64,000 nucleotides of DNA from assembly GCA_022592435.1 (NCBI GenBank), contig JABYQS010000184.1, forward strand, positions 1 to 64,000. The letters are read 5' to 3'. The notes beneath the pieces were generated by a model that was not told the DNA's origin, made no database searches, and worked only from the letters and a program-made list of their open reading frames with translations. This DNA comes from Cerioporus squamosus. Its lineage: Eukaryota > Basidiomycota > Agaricomycetes > Polyporales > Polyporaceae. This document shows positions 9,703-22,098 of this stretch, one piece after another (the first letter of the stretch is position 1; each line of letters opens with the position of its first letter). A program made the position numbers and the translations under genes.

Positions 9703-12575
9703 ATGACCGCCCAGGACGACACGCACGACACAAACGACCCGCAGCCGACGACGGGGCCCAACCACGTCCAGGAAACCGACGCTGAACCACAGATATCGAC
9801 GCCGCCAGGCGAGCTGAACGGTGAGACCTCCGTCCTCGGCGGATTGGATGCGGGAGTGAGAGTAACGCAGGATCAGACGGCAAGAACTCGAGAAAGCGCG
9901 AGAGGGAGGTGTCTCTCGAGCCTGGTACCCCGCAGGCTGCCTCGCAGGTACGTTGATTGTCCCATTTAGCCTTTCTACCTCCCCACATGCATTCGTATCC
10001 CCTGAGCCCTGTCACGAGTGTCCCTGCCACCGCACATACATCTGGTTATACTGTTACCGATGGCAGATGTGCCTCTTCGCATCGCTCAAGTCGGACAGAG
10101 CCATCCGCCTGTCCGGCCGGAGTGGTTCGGTCGGGAGGTCGGTTGCCGAAAGTGACGATGATTCCAGTATGAGGTGCGGTGCTATCCGAGCCATGCCAGC
10201 TACGAAATCCATCCCAATCTCGCTGCCAGTGAAAGGAGTGTATTCCTTCGCGTCGCTCAGGCCGAGCATGCGGATAGTCCTGTTTGGCCCGAGTGGTTCT
10301 ACTCAACGAGGAGATCACCTCATCCCTCACCATTCGTGACTGGGTTAGGGTCGCTCTTTTGGCCAGTGGTGCAGAAGGCAGTTCGAAGACGTCATCATAC
10401 GCGACACACAGTGACTTTGAGTGGTGAGGCCGCATTGGATCGTGCGCAAACAGGACCAAATGAATCGGGCATATATAAGGGCGTCGGCTTTCACATCCAG
10501 TTCTCTCCCTCCTTGCCTCCCGCCATTCGGACAGTATGCTCACATCCCGCACTAGGAGACCGACCCCGAGAGAAAGGAGAGGCGCACTCCTGCAAAGAAG
10601 AATCGTACCAGCGACCCTGGGCTCGAGGCGCCTCAGGAGGACGCAGAGGATGACGCGGCAGCAAACGGTTCCCCTCCCCATGAGACCAAGATTCGGCAGA
10701 TCAGCCAAGGTGTCGAAGACATCACCTGGCAAAACATGAAGAAAGATGACCCTACGGAGCATCCAGTAGACCACGCGATGGAAGAGGTCCCTGAACGACC
10801 GGAAGGCCAAGTCGAGCAGGTCGACTCGGGGGAGTCCAAGTCGCCCGCAGACGACGCTAAGGAGGCCAGTCAGGAAACGGCGTTGCCGCCACTTCTGCAG
10901 GGGGAGAACCCTCCTATCCTCGACGACACCGCTGGGGATTTCGAGGACAACGGGGCAGCAGCTGGTGCCGAGCATCCGGCAGATTCCCATATTCCCGGCG
11001 CACCACAACCGCCCGCCCCAGCGGCCCCTGCGTCCGGCTCTGTCTCGACCTCCTCGTCAGATACGCAGATCTCTTCGGTTCCACTCCCCAAGCACCACCG
11101 CCGCGACTCGGACTCGTCGGACCAGGAGAAAGGGCTGAAGCGCAAGCTCGGCGACCGTACGGTTAGCGAGAGCTTGGTTCCCGGGGAGGCCGTTCCAGGT
11201 CGCAACGGTGTCACGCCTGTGGGTGCGACGAAGCGTCCGAGAGATGATCCTGAAGCGGACCCCAATACGCGGGAGAAGAAGCGGCCTACCCCTCCACCTG
11301 AGGAAGAGGAGAAGAAGGCCGAGACGACAGAGACCTCGACGCCGAACCTCGCAAGTCTCACTGCTTCCTTCGTGGCTGATGGTGCTGACGTCTTCTGTAG
11401 GGCGGATTCATGGCATACGCGTCCACCAGCTCGCCATTCTCATCGGTCGCGGGCCCACGCCTGTTCGGTGGCAAGCAGCCATCGACGTCGCCCTGGACCA
11501 GTGGCGCTGCGAGCTCGAGCGCGAATGCCTTTGGGGCCAGTGGCTCCACCTCTTCCTTCGCGTCGTCGAGCAAGTCGCCATCTCCATTCGCCGCAGCTGT
11601 CGCGGCGAAGGAGGCCAATTCCTCGGCTGCGGCGTCCCCGACGCATGCACACAAGCGCACAGGCTTCGAGGCCTTTGCGTCGACTGCGTCTCCCTTCGCC
11701 AGCGCGGCGAAGCGTCCGAAGTCCCCTCCACCCTCCGCCAACGTGCTTGGCCGCAGCCGCTCGCCGTCGCGGCACGGCACCCCGGGACGTGCGACGAGCG
11801 CGTTCTCAGCGTACGCCGCTGGTGGAGCGCAGAGCTTCGCTGCGCCGACGCCGAAGCGTCCGACCGGCTCTGCTCTTGGAGAGAGCTCGTCGAGCGTGTT
11901 CGGGAGCCAGACCAGTGCGCTCGACTCAGGCAAGGATGACGACGACAGCGAGAAGGACTCTGGAGTGAGCTTCGGGGAGCGGCTGCGCGCGCAGAAGGAC
12001 CAGGAGGAGCAGGAGGTGAGCGACGAGGAGAAGAAGCTGAACCTGACCGAGCAGGAAGGTGCGTGCTGCGTCGTGTTTGCTGTGTCGTCCGTGGTCGCTG
12101 ACGAGACTACAGTGGTGACCGGGGAGGAGGAGGAGGACACGGTGTACCAGGTGCGCGGGAAGCTGTTCATGCTGAGCACGCAGAACCAGTGGAAGGAGCG
12201 CGGGACGGGCATGCTGCGTCTGAACGTGCGGAGAGCGGACGGCACGGGGGCGCGTATCGGTACGTCTCCGCTTGTTATCTGGCGTACATCGAGCTGAGGA
12301 TCGGGGCGCAGTGATGCGGAAGGAGGCGGTGTACACGGTGCTGCTGAACGCGACGCTGTTCAAGGGCATGCGGTGCTTCCTGGCGCAGGACCCGCGGTAC
12401 CTCCGATTCAGCGTGTTCGAGAGCGGGGCGCTGACGCACTACAACCTGAGGGTATGTTGCTTGCGTATGTGGTCGTGCTGTGCTGACTAGTACTTCGGGA
12501 TCTGCGCAGGTGTCGAACGCGAAGATCGCGGAAGAGCTGCTCGAGGAGATCAACGCGCACATCCCGACGGAATAG
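9703..12575 (+). CDS. yrb2: RanBP3/Yrb2-type Ran-binding nuclear protein
   Basis: The C-terminal region, about 12110-12575, is a Ran-binding domain: YQVRGKLFMLSTQNQWKER, GTGMLRLNVRR, then AVYTVLLNATLFKGMRCFLA and the final YNLRVSNAKIAEELLEEI helix. Ahead of it lie several hundred residues of Ser/Pro/Lys-rich sequence with basic patches (NSRKREREV; AKKNR) and phenylalanine-rich motifs (SSPFSSVAGPRLFGG, SVFGSQ), the layout of RanBP3 and yeast Yrb2, which act in Crm1-dependent nuclear export by binding Ran-GTP. Six introns are needed. The second (about 9956-10549) is unusually long at roughly 590 nt. The join at about 11357-11403 works best as a GC-AG intron. Start 9703 has a good ATG context and opens the only acidic/polar N-terminus in frame. 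Antisense ORFs over this gene are shadows. Confidence 0.85.
9956..10549 (+). other. unusually long intron with an internal imperfect repeat
   Basis: Donor GTACGT at 9956, acceptor CACTAG before 10550. Typical introns in this window are 50-60 nt. Inside, two segments (about 10079-10127 and 10249-10298) resemble one another; both start TCGC-TCGCTCA and end GAGTGGTTC. A TATATAAGG motif lies at about 10472. Confidence 0.55.
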
Positions 12576-14092
12576 ACGTGTGCTGCGTACTGCGCTGCGC
12601 GAGGGAGAAGAAGAGAAGGACGAGGACTGATGTCCAGGGGACGCTTTCTGCATCCGGATTCCGCTTGTCGCTGTGTCGCTGTGTGCCGACTGACCGACGC
12701 TGGACGCTGTGCCCGACCGTCCCCCATACGCATACGCTAGCCAGCCATTTAGTGCACGTTTCTTGACGACCTTACGAGCGATTTGGGCGATCTGTGTTCG
12801 AAGTCTAGTACAATTGTGTATATCTATGCTGCTCTGCTTCGTGCTCTTAAGCTCTGTTTCGGGTATTAGCACGATTTCTGCAGGACTTTGTGGTCGTCTA
12901 CCACTTCCTGTATTCGAGTAGCCAAAACCTCCTCCTGTAATCTGGCACCGCGGTCACATGCGAACACGCCTGAGGCTTCATGATGGGCGCCTGTGCGTCT
13001 TGTCTCTGTCCATCATCCTGGTCCTCGCAGCTTTCGACTGCATCTCCTCTCTGCAGGTCTTCATACGTTCTCTGGCTCCCAAGAAGATCCCACCATCCAG
13101 CCGAGAGCTTCAAAAGACATGAGCAGCAACGCCACAGTCGTCGGACTCCTCGATTACATGCCGTCGAGCTGACGGTCGCTATGCATTCACTATACAGAGC
13201 AATGTACGCAGGCGGTAACATATGAGAAAGACGTCGCGAATGCATACGTATGTCCTATGACTCTTGAGTTCTCCAGACTGGTCAAGGTAAGTATTGCGCC
13301 CGCTCAATTAGGTTAGTATCCACGCTGCGACGTACACGCCCCCCCCCCCCCCCGGTCTTCCCAGTGCGCTGTATATGCATACAGATCTCCTCTCTTTCCC
13401 CGTACAAGCGTGAAGCAAGCCCGCGGGCTCTCACCGGATCTCTTCGCCTCCGTGCATACGGTCGCTTCTGTGCACGTTGTGCCGCGGCCGATGACGCGCA
13501 GATAGTGCTGGGTGTACTCGGAGAAGCTGTCTTGGGTCTTGTTGCGTTCCCTGGGTCTCCGCAGTATGCTTTCATGGTCCACCAACGTGTTCGACCAGTG
13601 TCCGACGTTTTCCTCGACGACACCACGACACGGCTCGGATGGAAGGGGTTAGTCGAGACGGCAAGGAACGGAATCTGGGCAGCGGGGCGACAGGCGGCTA
13701 TAGCCGGAGAAAGGGATCTGAGATTTGTGCACGCAAATGGGCATTGCCACGCGACAGACACTCTTCGATCACCTCCGCCCGCCCGGTTCTCTCCACTTCG
13801 TGCCCGTCGCTATGCTTGCGTGGCCCGCGCGGCGTGCTTGGTAGTAAATCCGTAGCTACTGGGGTATATACGCTTCTCCTATTGCCTCTTGCCTCCTTGG
13901 ACGAGCATACCATGCCCAGAGGCAGTCTAACAGCCGGTGTGGCTGGAGTAATTAGGGAAGAGGCTTATGAGGTAATAGGTGTTGCGAGATAACGATCTCG
14001 ATTACCCCTGTGATCAGCGACCGCGTTTTCGATGGATGGCTGCCAATTTCTCACCTTGCTTCGCCCTCTTCCCTTCCCCCACTCCCCCCACC
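12576..14092. other. 1.5 kb intergenic region
   Basis: Several overlapping ORFs of 80-165 codons on both strands (for example 13282-13761 minus and 13364-13855 plus) lie in GC-rich sequence. None shows a domain or convincing splice structure. A 15-base C run sits at 13339-13353. Confidence 0.45.
13339..13353 (+). repeat. C15 homopolymer
   Basis: Fifteen consecutive C residues, the longest homopolymer I noticed in the window. Its length may be unreliable in the assembly. Confidence 0.9.
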
Positions 14093-17000
14093 ATGAACGT
14101 CGCCGACCTCCTCCACGACGCCCCCTCCGACGACCGCAGCAGACGACACAACCGCAACGAGCCCCCCGTCGAGCACCCGCCCCGCCAGCAGCAGCCCCCG
14201 CAGCCCCAGCACCGTCCACCTCATCACTCCCCGCCCCTCGACCGGCCTCGCGACCACCCACGCGAGCGCGAGCGCGACGTCCCCCACCCCTCGCTCGCCC
14301 AGCAGCCACACCCGCTCCGTCGATCGCCACCCCCCTTTCTCGCAGGCAGGCCGCCGAGTCCCCCGCGTCACGCCCCGCCGTTTGGCGCGCCTGCGCCCCC
14401 GGACTTCCCGGGCCACTCGCAGGGCGTGCACCACCTCCCGCCGCCGTCGACGCTGCTGCAGGAGCCGTACGAGGTCGCGCAGCACAGGAGCAGGAGAGCG
14501 AACCCGAATCCGAATCCGAATCCTGAGGGCTTGCCGCATCCACATGAGCGCTTGGGTCCCCGCCGGGTGAGCATCATTCATGCATTCTTTGTCCTCGGTT
14601 ATGTCCAGTTTCGGTCTTGTTTCGCGGCGTGTCGGGTGCCTCTTTCGGCTAGTTCTGTGCGCATGTTGGGAGACGACTCGCCACGGAGGAGTTTGTTGCC
14701 AAGTCGTCTTAGGGGTGTCCGTCATGTCATCACTACCCCCGCGCCCGCTGCGAATTACGTGATCCAGCAAAGGCAGTCTTCGCGTATGGAGTTGCATTCT
14801 CTTGCCTCGCTCTCCTGCGAAGCTCCATCATACGGCGGAGTCGCACAGACTCTGGTTGGCTCTCTGGCTCGTGCAATCCGCACTGGCCGGGTGAAACGAT
14901 CATGCGGGTGACAGCTTCTAGCGGTCGATGTCGAAGTTGTCATGTCTCGCATGACTAGGAACTCCTCCGGAACTCTATTAGCCGATATTCACCGGCGCGT
15001 ATGCGGCATTTGCAGACGATGCGTCCGCTGTCTTTGCTGTTATGTATGCTCTATCGGGGGCACGAGCCTCTTTCTTCCACTGGATACATGTCGGACATAT
15101 GCTGGGCGTTGGCCGACTATGACTAGCATGCCGTCTATCCCCACGTCGCAGTTACACGTTGGACAAACGCTGGTATTTTGGGTGTATCGATAGGATGCAC
15201 AGAGCAATGCCCCCTTTGTTCGACGTCGTCCACGATGCACATGCTGACATGCTCACAGGCCCTAGCGCCCCCGTACAAGCGCAGCCGTACGTCGTGGAGC
15301 CGCATCGCTCGTCGAGCAGCAAGTCGCACACCTCTCCGCACCCCAGCTCTCACCATCACCACCAGTACCATGGACACACGCACCCGGGCACCCCGTCATC
15401 AATGCACATGCCTCCGCCGCCGCCGCGCTCTCACCATGCTTCCCCGCCTCACAGTCACCACGTCCACGGCCCAGGGCAGGGAAGTATTCCTCTGTTCCCG
15501 ACCCCCGTCGGCCCTGGTGTCCCTCCAGGCGGCCCGCCACACCTGCCTGCGCCACCGCACTCCTCTTCAGCGATGAGCATGCGCATCGGCGAGCCGTCTC
15601 CCATGTACGGTGCGCCACCACAAGGCCCATCTCCTCCTCATCCTCACGCCCACTCGCACTCGCACTCGCATGACCGCTCTCATGACCGCTCGCGCGGCCG
15701 CGGCAGCAGCACGGGCAGCACTCCGTCAGGCCCAGTTGGCGCTTTCGACGTGAAGTCCAGCACTGCGTCGCCGGTGATGGCGAGCTTACAGCGACCGACG
15801 CCGTACGACGAGCGCGACGCCAGAGAGCGGGAGCGGGAGCCCGGGCCGGGGATGGGCAGACCCCGGGGACCGCTCTCGAGCACTCTGGGGCCGGGGATAC
15901 CCTCGGGGTCCACGCTCCCATCAATGAGCGCAACGCCCATTGGCCCTGGTCGACCCGCGGACACGGTGACGCATCTCCTCCCCGGACCCGGCTTGCATCC
16001 ATCTGCCCTCAGCGAGAAGCGCGAACGCGAACAACGTGAACGTGAACGCGGTGTGCCGTTGGATAGAGAGCGGGACAGGCGGAGCAGCAACGCAAGCGTG
16101 CACGACTCGCCGGGCTCGATACGCAGAGAACGGGAGCAGCAGGAGAGACAGGCGACGATGGAACGCGAACGGCAGGAGCGGTACGCCCAGCAACGCGAGA
16201 GGGAGCTGCGAGAGCAAGAGCTCCGGGAGCAGGAGCTGAGGCGGGAGCGGCGTGCGAAGCGGGAGATGCAGATGATGCGGGAGCAGGAGGCGCAGATGCA
16301 GATGCAGGTGAGGGAGCAGGAACGGGAACGGGAGCAACGAGAGCGGGAGAGGATGAGGGAGAGGGAGCAGAGGGAGAGGGACCAAAGGGATCAGGATTTC
16401 CGGATGCACGCGCACGAGATGATGGGCATGAGCGTCGGACTGGGGCTCGGTGCCGGGATGTCGATGTCGGCGGCGGAGAGGGAGAGGGCAGAGAGGGAGG
16501 AGAGGGACAGGGAGTGGTTGCAGAAGGCCCAACAGCAGATGGAGGGGCGGGGCGGGTCGCGTCAACACCAACACCAACATCAAATGCAACATCCCCCACC
16601 CCCACCTCCGCCACCGATGCAGACGATGGGCCCGCCATTGGGACACGGGCAAGGACAGGTATGGCCGAGGTTCGTCACCCCGTCAGGTCCCAGTCCGGAG
16701 GAGGAGCGGATGCTGCAGGAGCGGGAGATGCAGCGGAGAGGCATGGAGGACGTGCGCATGCGCGAGCTCGAGTGGGAGTCGGACAAGGTCGAGCGGCCGT
16801 CAGCGCGCAGTGGCAAGTCGCGCACCAACGCGAAGGACCGGGATCGCGAAGACCGGACGAAGGACGGGCAGCGGGAGGACCGCCGGCGATCCAGTGCGCG
16901 GGACAAGGAGCGCGAGCGGGAGAAGCTGGAGATGGAGATGCAACAGGAGCGCGAGCGGGAGCACCGGCTGCGCGAACGCGAGCTCGCGCTGCAGAAGGAG

Positions 17001-19330
17001 GCGCAGTACGAGCTCATGGAACGCGAGCGCATACAGCGGCAGCGGGACCTCGCGGATATGGAGACGATCCGCGCCGTGCGTGCGCGGGAGGAGCAGATGC
17101 AGCAGATGCAAGCGCAGGGACAGATTCACGGTGCGCCTCAACAACAGCATATCCACCATGTCCATCCCCACCACCACCAGCATCCGTCTGCGCCTGGGTC
17201 GCAGGTGGTGCCCCAGCACTTGAAGGGCCCATCGGGCAAGCAGGGCGGAATGGGTCCTGGACCTATGCCGCAGGACCTTCCGCCCCAGTACCAGCACGAA
17301 CGCGATCGTGACTTCAGGCAGGGCCCGTCGAAGGGTGTTCCACACAACCAGATGGGCATCCCTCCCCCGCATCTCGCGCAGGGCATGCCGATGCCCCATC
17401 CTATGCCACCTGGTCCTCACATGCGCCAACATCCTCCGCCCGACATGTACCCTCCACCTCCTGGCGCACACATCGGCTACCCAGGTCGCAGACCGTCGCC
17501 TCCCCCAGGCCACGGCCAGCCAGTCGCGATGATCAACCCCGCATACATGTTCCCGCGTTCCTCCTCCCCCTCGTCCCCACCCGTGTTCCTTACTCGCAAC
17601 CTCGGCACGTTCGTCTTCCCGCGCACGCCCTTCCCCTTCTTCGACTTCCCCGCGCCGACGAACGAGTCTGGCGCGCCCTCTGAGCCGCTCGACATCCGCG
17701 CGACGATCTACGTGCCCTCACGCTTCATCCCGCTCACGCGCCCCGCACGCCCGCGCATCTGGGGCGGGGCGCTCATCCCCGCGGTGCCGCCGCTCACAGG
17801 CGCACAGCGCGCGCTCTGCCAGCAGTTCACCCCGGGGAACTCGCAGTTTGGACGGCCGTGGCCGGACGAGGTGCGCGAGGGCCGGCGGGTGTACACGGAC
17901 GACTCGGACCTGTTTTTGTGCGCGCTGCATGCGGGGTGGGTGAGCTGGAGCGCGGCGAGGCGCGCGAGAAGGGAGGGGAGGGATCTGGTGATGGAGGTGC
18001 GGTTGACGCGGGAGGCGAGGTATATTGGGGGGTATGGGTCGCCCTTGAGAGCGAGGGAGAGGGAGCAGGAGCGGGAGAGGGGGGAGGAGGAGCTTGGGAG
18101 CGAGGATGATGGGAGCTCGTTGTTGAGCTCGGGGTGGGGGAACGGGCATGATGGTGCGGGGGTGGAGGTGCTCAGTGCTGAGTTCGTCCAGGTGCGTCGT
18201 GGTGTGAACCATCGTATGGAGGTGAAACTCACATGTGTGTTCTGCTTCGACAGCCGGGCGTTGCTCATTCGTTTGGCCTGCGGAGTCGCTCGCAGCGGCT
18301 GCTCGAGTACGCGGAGCGGCGGTGTGCACTGGGATGTGCGCCGAAGCTTAGCAGGAAGCGGGGACGACTACACGGGCCAGCGTTCGCCGACGGTGAGAGT
18401 GCTGTCCAGCTGCGGCTCGACCAGGCGGACGAGGAGCTCAGCGCGACGCGGGTCATGGTCTTCGGCACCGACTCGAGTTGGCCAGAGATAGGGTGCGTTT
18501 TTTTCCTTGAACATCGTACTCGCGATACTGACGGTCTCTCACGCTGTAGCTTCAAATACCACCCAGATGCCCTCAAGTCGATCCTCTTCCCTCAGTCCAC
18601 GTCGGAGGGCCGTCCCAGCAAGCGCAGAAAGCTCGCAGCGTCAGCCGACAACGCCGCATCGGATACGCCTCCTCCCGACTCCTCCAGCGACGCTGAGCTC
18701 GTGCCCCAGCGCGCCGTCGTCGTCGAGACTCTCTGGGAGAGCTTCCTTATCTCGCAGCGCGGACAGATCACGTCCGGGGAGAGCGGGGACGCGGAACCCG
18801 AGAGCGACAAGGAGAACACCTCAGCCTCTGCAGACGGGAGTGCTCGGCGGTACGTCATCGCGCTGTTGACGAACGCGGGCGGTACGGCTGGGAAGCTGCC
18901 GCGGAAAGCCGTTACTACTGCTGCGAAGACTGGCGAAGGCACATGCGAGAGAAAGCCCGTACCAGAACCAGAGGGTGATGGCACTAGTGCTAGTGCTCCG
19001 CAGCTTGATACTGCGCCCGGTCGAGCTGAGAAGGTGTCGAAGGATAGCGGTTCTTCTGCTCCTTCGACTGATCCTGCTCCCTCCGCGTCTGCACCCCAGC
19101 CTCTGGAGCGCGCGCAGTCGAAGGCGAGCGACGAGTCGGCGGACGATGCGGACGACGCGGACGGGAACGGGCCGATTCAGATCTTGCATCACGACCTGGG
19201 CGAGGAGAACCTCGAGTTCCTGGAGGACGGGATCCACGTGCTGAGCAGCGAGGTCGTGAACGGGATGCGCAAGGGGTGGAAGCTGGAGGCGCAGCAGTGG
19301 AAGTGGGTGCAGGTGGGCGTGACGTCGTGA
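14093..19330 (+). CDS. rxt3: Rxt3, subunit of the Rpd3L histone deacetylase complex
   Basis: The main exon (about 15259-18191) encodes a His/Pro-rich N-terminal part, a long Arg/Glu-rich region with REREQRERER-type repeats predicted to form a charged helix (16000-17100), and a Pro-rich linker. The conserved Rxt3 core follows: RATIYVPSRFIP, IWGGALIPAVPPLTGAQRA, and RRVYTDDSDLFLCALHAGW. It continues through two short introns (about 18192-18255 and 18492-18549) to FKYHPDALKSILFPQ and a C-terminal VVNGMRKGWKLEAQQWKW ending at TGA 19330. Rxt3 family proteins belong to the large Rpd3/Sin3 deacetylase complex in fungi. ATG 14093 opens a plausible first exon ending at GTGAGC 14567 (phase 0), but the main exon's acceptor at 15258 requires phase 1. 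A small middle exon is therefore missing from this model, or the first exon is not part of the gene. Confidence 0.82.
14500..14523 (+). repeat. GAATCC hexanucleotide run in first exon of Rxt3
   Basis: Four near-perfect tandem copies of a hexamer read as Asn-Pro repeats in the putative first exon. It is short enough to expand or contract by slippage. Confidence 0.7.
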
Positions 19331-20138
19331 GATGCTTACTGTACATCCTCAAGGCCATATGCGTGTTGTGCGTAGAGAGAAGTGCTTGCTGTATTGCTGT
19401 TATTCGTATCTTTATTCGCCAGGGTAATCGGTGCATACGAGCTTGTAACGATACATAGTGTATATACCTTCAGAATCTGTTGAACGATCTTGCTCTATCT
19501 TGCTCTGCTCTTCAGCTGATGTTGATGTGCAATCTATCTGTGCAGTCACACTGCTATGGCTGTGGTTACGTTTTCAAACATTCAGATGCGTTCCTCCCGA
19601 GTCGGGGAGGACATGCCAGCGGGTGCTTGAAGTTACCAGGTAAGATGGGAGGACGGGTATGTGCGTGCACAGCCATGGACCGCCGGGTTGATAGCCGTAT
19701 TGTTCTCCGATCGACCTCGGTTATGTCTTCACCATCATTCAAAGATTCCTGAGTCCTCGCCGCCTGCATAGCATGCCTCGCATTAATAGCGACGCTCTGT
19801 GCGTAAGGCGGTAAGTTTCCAACGTTCACCACTTCACATATACGCACCGTTAAACCCAAGGTTCAATGTCCAGGCACGGCGAAGATAAAGGCGGCACTGG
19901 TTTGCAAGCTTGGAGGCGGAGGCAGTGCGTAAGCCCCCCGGCACGCAGTCGATCGTCCAGGCCATCTGCCACAGGAGCACGACATGTGCCCTCTCCGCAG
20001 GCGCAGCCCAAGTACTAAAGTGCTGGCAACCTTGGTGCCCGCAGCCGTATCTCACTTCCTACCACCACACCGTCTACTGCGCCTCGCAGTCGTTCATCCG
20101 CTCTCCGCGCCCAGCTCGCAGTCATAATCCGAGTCACG
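19331..20138. other. intergenic between Rxt3 and the DUF7330 gene
   Basis: No supported gene. It holds the 3' flank of Rxt3 (AT-richer at 19380-19460) and the presumed promoter of the gene at 20139. Confidence 0.5.
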
Positions 20139-21492
20139 ATGATCGTCAACGATACCAACGCACCTCCTGAAGAGTTCAAGATGCCCCCAGTGCCAGCGAA
20201 GGACGCTCCGGTACAGCGGGTGAGTCCTGGGATGTGTTCCTTCGCAGCGGGTGATGAGACTGACTTGAGACGTGCTACGTAGCCACTTGTCGAGGCGCCT
20301 CCGCCGTACTCGCCTGCAGCGGGTCCAAGTACCCTTCACTCCCCGCCCTCTCCAGTTGCTCGTCAGTCATCGACACCTGCGTCTGTCTTACGCCCTCAAA
20401 CCGCTCAGACTGTGAACCACTTTGAGCTTTTCACCAAGCATGATAGCTTGTCAGGTACGTTGCTCGCTGGTTTGATATCTCTGGAACCATGTTCGAACCG
20501 TTCTCTCCCTAGGCACCTATCTCATCGACCCTCTCCTCCCCTCGCCTCCGCTTGCAAAGTGCAGGCGACGTGGCAGGAAGCGGGACAACGTCTGGGGCAA
20601 GAGCTCCCGCCCAGTCGACATCAATGCCTCCTTCCGCACACGCCACGGCGCCATCTCCCTTGACCTCGAAGTCGTCGCACAGACTCCCAGCGCACGGGCC
20701 GAGAAAGTCCCCGCGCGCATCGTCGCCGGGACCAAGCACGGACGCGTTACGGTCGACGTTCACAGCGTCCACCCCAGTCGGAGCCTCGACCTCTTCGTGG
20801 AGTCGAAGCACGGCAGGATGGTGCTCATGCTCCCGCCCACCTTCGACGGCCCGCTTGTCTTCAAGACGCGCCACTGCAACTCGGTCTCCTTCCTCCCCGA
20901 GTTCGCGGCACGCATGCGCACGATGCGCGCCACGGACTCCGAGACCGTCGTCCTCTGCTCCGCCCCTGGCTCGCAGAGCTTCGAGAAGCCGCTGAAGCCC
21001 ATCAACCAGATGGCCGACGACACGGGAGACCGGTGTCTCGTCCGCACGCAGCACGGGAAGATCATCGTCGGGATCAGCGGGCTCGACAGACTCGAGGAGA
21101 CCGCGCCCGGGGGCGGCTTCTTCAAGGCGATCGGGAAGCTGTTCGAGAGCCACGGAAAAGCCATCGGGCAGTACGTCGAGTCGCAGGCGAGGACGTGGGA
21201 GAAGGCCGCGACGGGGCGGAGCGCGATGATCTCGCAGTACGTGGATACCCAGATGGAGGCGGCGCATAATACTGCGATGAGGGCCGCTATGCCGAGGCTC
21301 TCGCAGTCGTCGCAGCCGTCTCAGCTGCCTCAGCCGCCGCAGATGCCACAGTTGCCTCAATCGCCGCAGATGCCGGGCATTCCCCAGCCACCGTCGCCGC
21401 CGCAACCGCCGCTGCCCCCGCGAATGCACGGAGGCATCACTGCTTCCAGGGGTGGGTTGTATATGGACCCAGATACGTCGAAGCGGATGTGA
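20139..21492 (+). CDS. DUF7330-domain protein
   Basis: Three exons from ATG 20139-20141 to TGA 21492. The N-terminus is Pro-rich with a PPPY motif. The second intron (about 20455-20512) joins SG to TYLIDPLLPSPPLAKC, the start of the DUF7330 domain found widely in agaricomycetes. The domain continues with INASFRTRHGAISLDLEV, KHGRVTVDVHSVHP, KHGRMVLMLPPTFDGPLVFK and RCLVRTQHGKIIVGI, a beta-rich repeat-like pattern in which short strands recur around KHGR/QHGK. A Gln/Met/Pro-rich tail (QLPQPPQMPQLPQSPQ) ends the protein. No signal peptide or transmembrane segment is visible, so it is probably intracellular. Its molecular function is not known to me. It converges on the laccase gene. Confidence 0.78.
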
Positions 21493-22098
21493 GGCCTCTC
21501 GGGTTGTTCTTCCAGGACGTGAATCACCATCCTATGTCGTTGCTCTGATGTCCGGTTCCATCTATACTCACTCGTGTTTTCCCCACTATGTTACCTCCTC
21601 GCCGCTCGGACTTGTCACGTTGTATGCGTATCTGTACCTATGCCGTACTCCACGACAACCATGACTAAAGATGGAGTACTCCCCTTTGTGCTCGATCATG
21701 GGTCGCATGTCCTTGAACTCGCACCTGGAGAACGGCATACTGCGTGACTATGTTATCCAACTGTGATGGCCAAGGACAGCACTAAACTCTCGTAGATCTC
21801 GAGTGGGTGTGCGAGTACGCGAGTCATGCATCGCAGAGCCGTGAAACCCCTTCGGAGGAGGTAGCTTCGAAAACTAAGGTCCTGGGTATTGCGTAGAACA
21901 AGGCCGTGTGTATGGTAGGGTAGTACTAGTCCGTTCGTAAACTACAGTAAGTACTAGAGTAAATGTCCGTGTCCGTCTCCATCTGAAACATAACTCTGCA
22001 CAGTCCCATGGAGGTATATAGTCCGTCGTCTCCAACCCATTAGCCAACTTATCGTGGCTGTAGCTATATGATATGATGTCAAATGGTCCATGAAACGT
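21493..22098. other. intergenic between convergent genes
   Basis: Nothing beyond presumed 3' untranslated sequence of the DUF7330 and laccase genes. Confidence 0.55.

Noticed and set aside
10046..11008. 320-codon minus-strand ORF
   Set aside because: It is antisense to the long intron and coding exon of the Ran-binding protein gene; its composition is a shadow of the Ser/Pro-rich coding strand.
13282..13855. opposed ORFs on both strands that might encode a small mitochondrial-type protein
   Set aside because: I considered a splice-joined reading on the minus strand but found no motif to support it, and it abuts a C15 run of uncertain length.
15921..16652. 243-codon minus-strand ORF rich in Leu/Pro/His
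   Set aside because: Reverse reading of the Arg/Glu-rich repeats of Rxt3.
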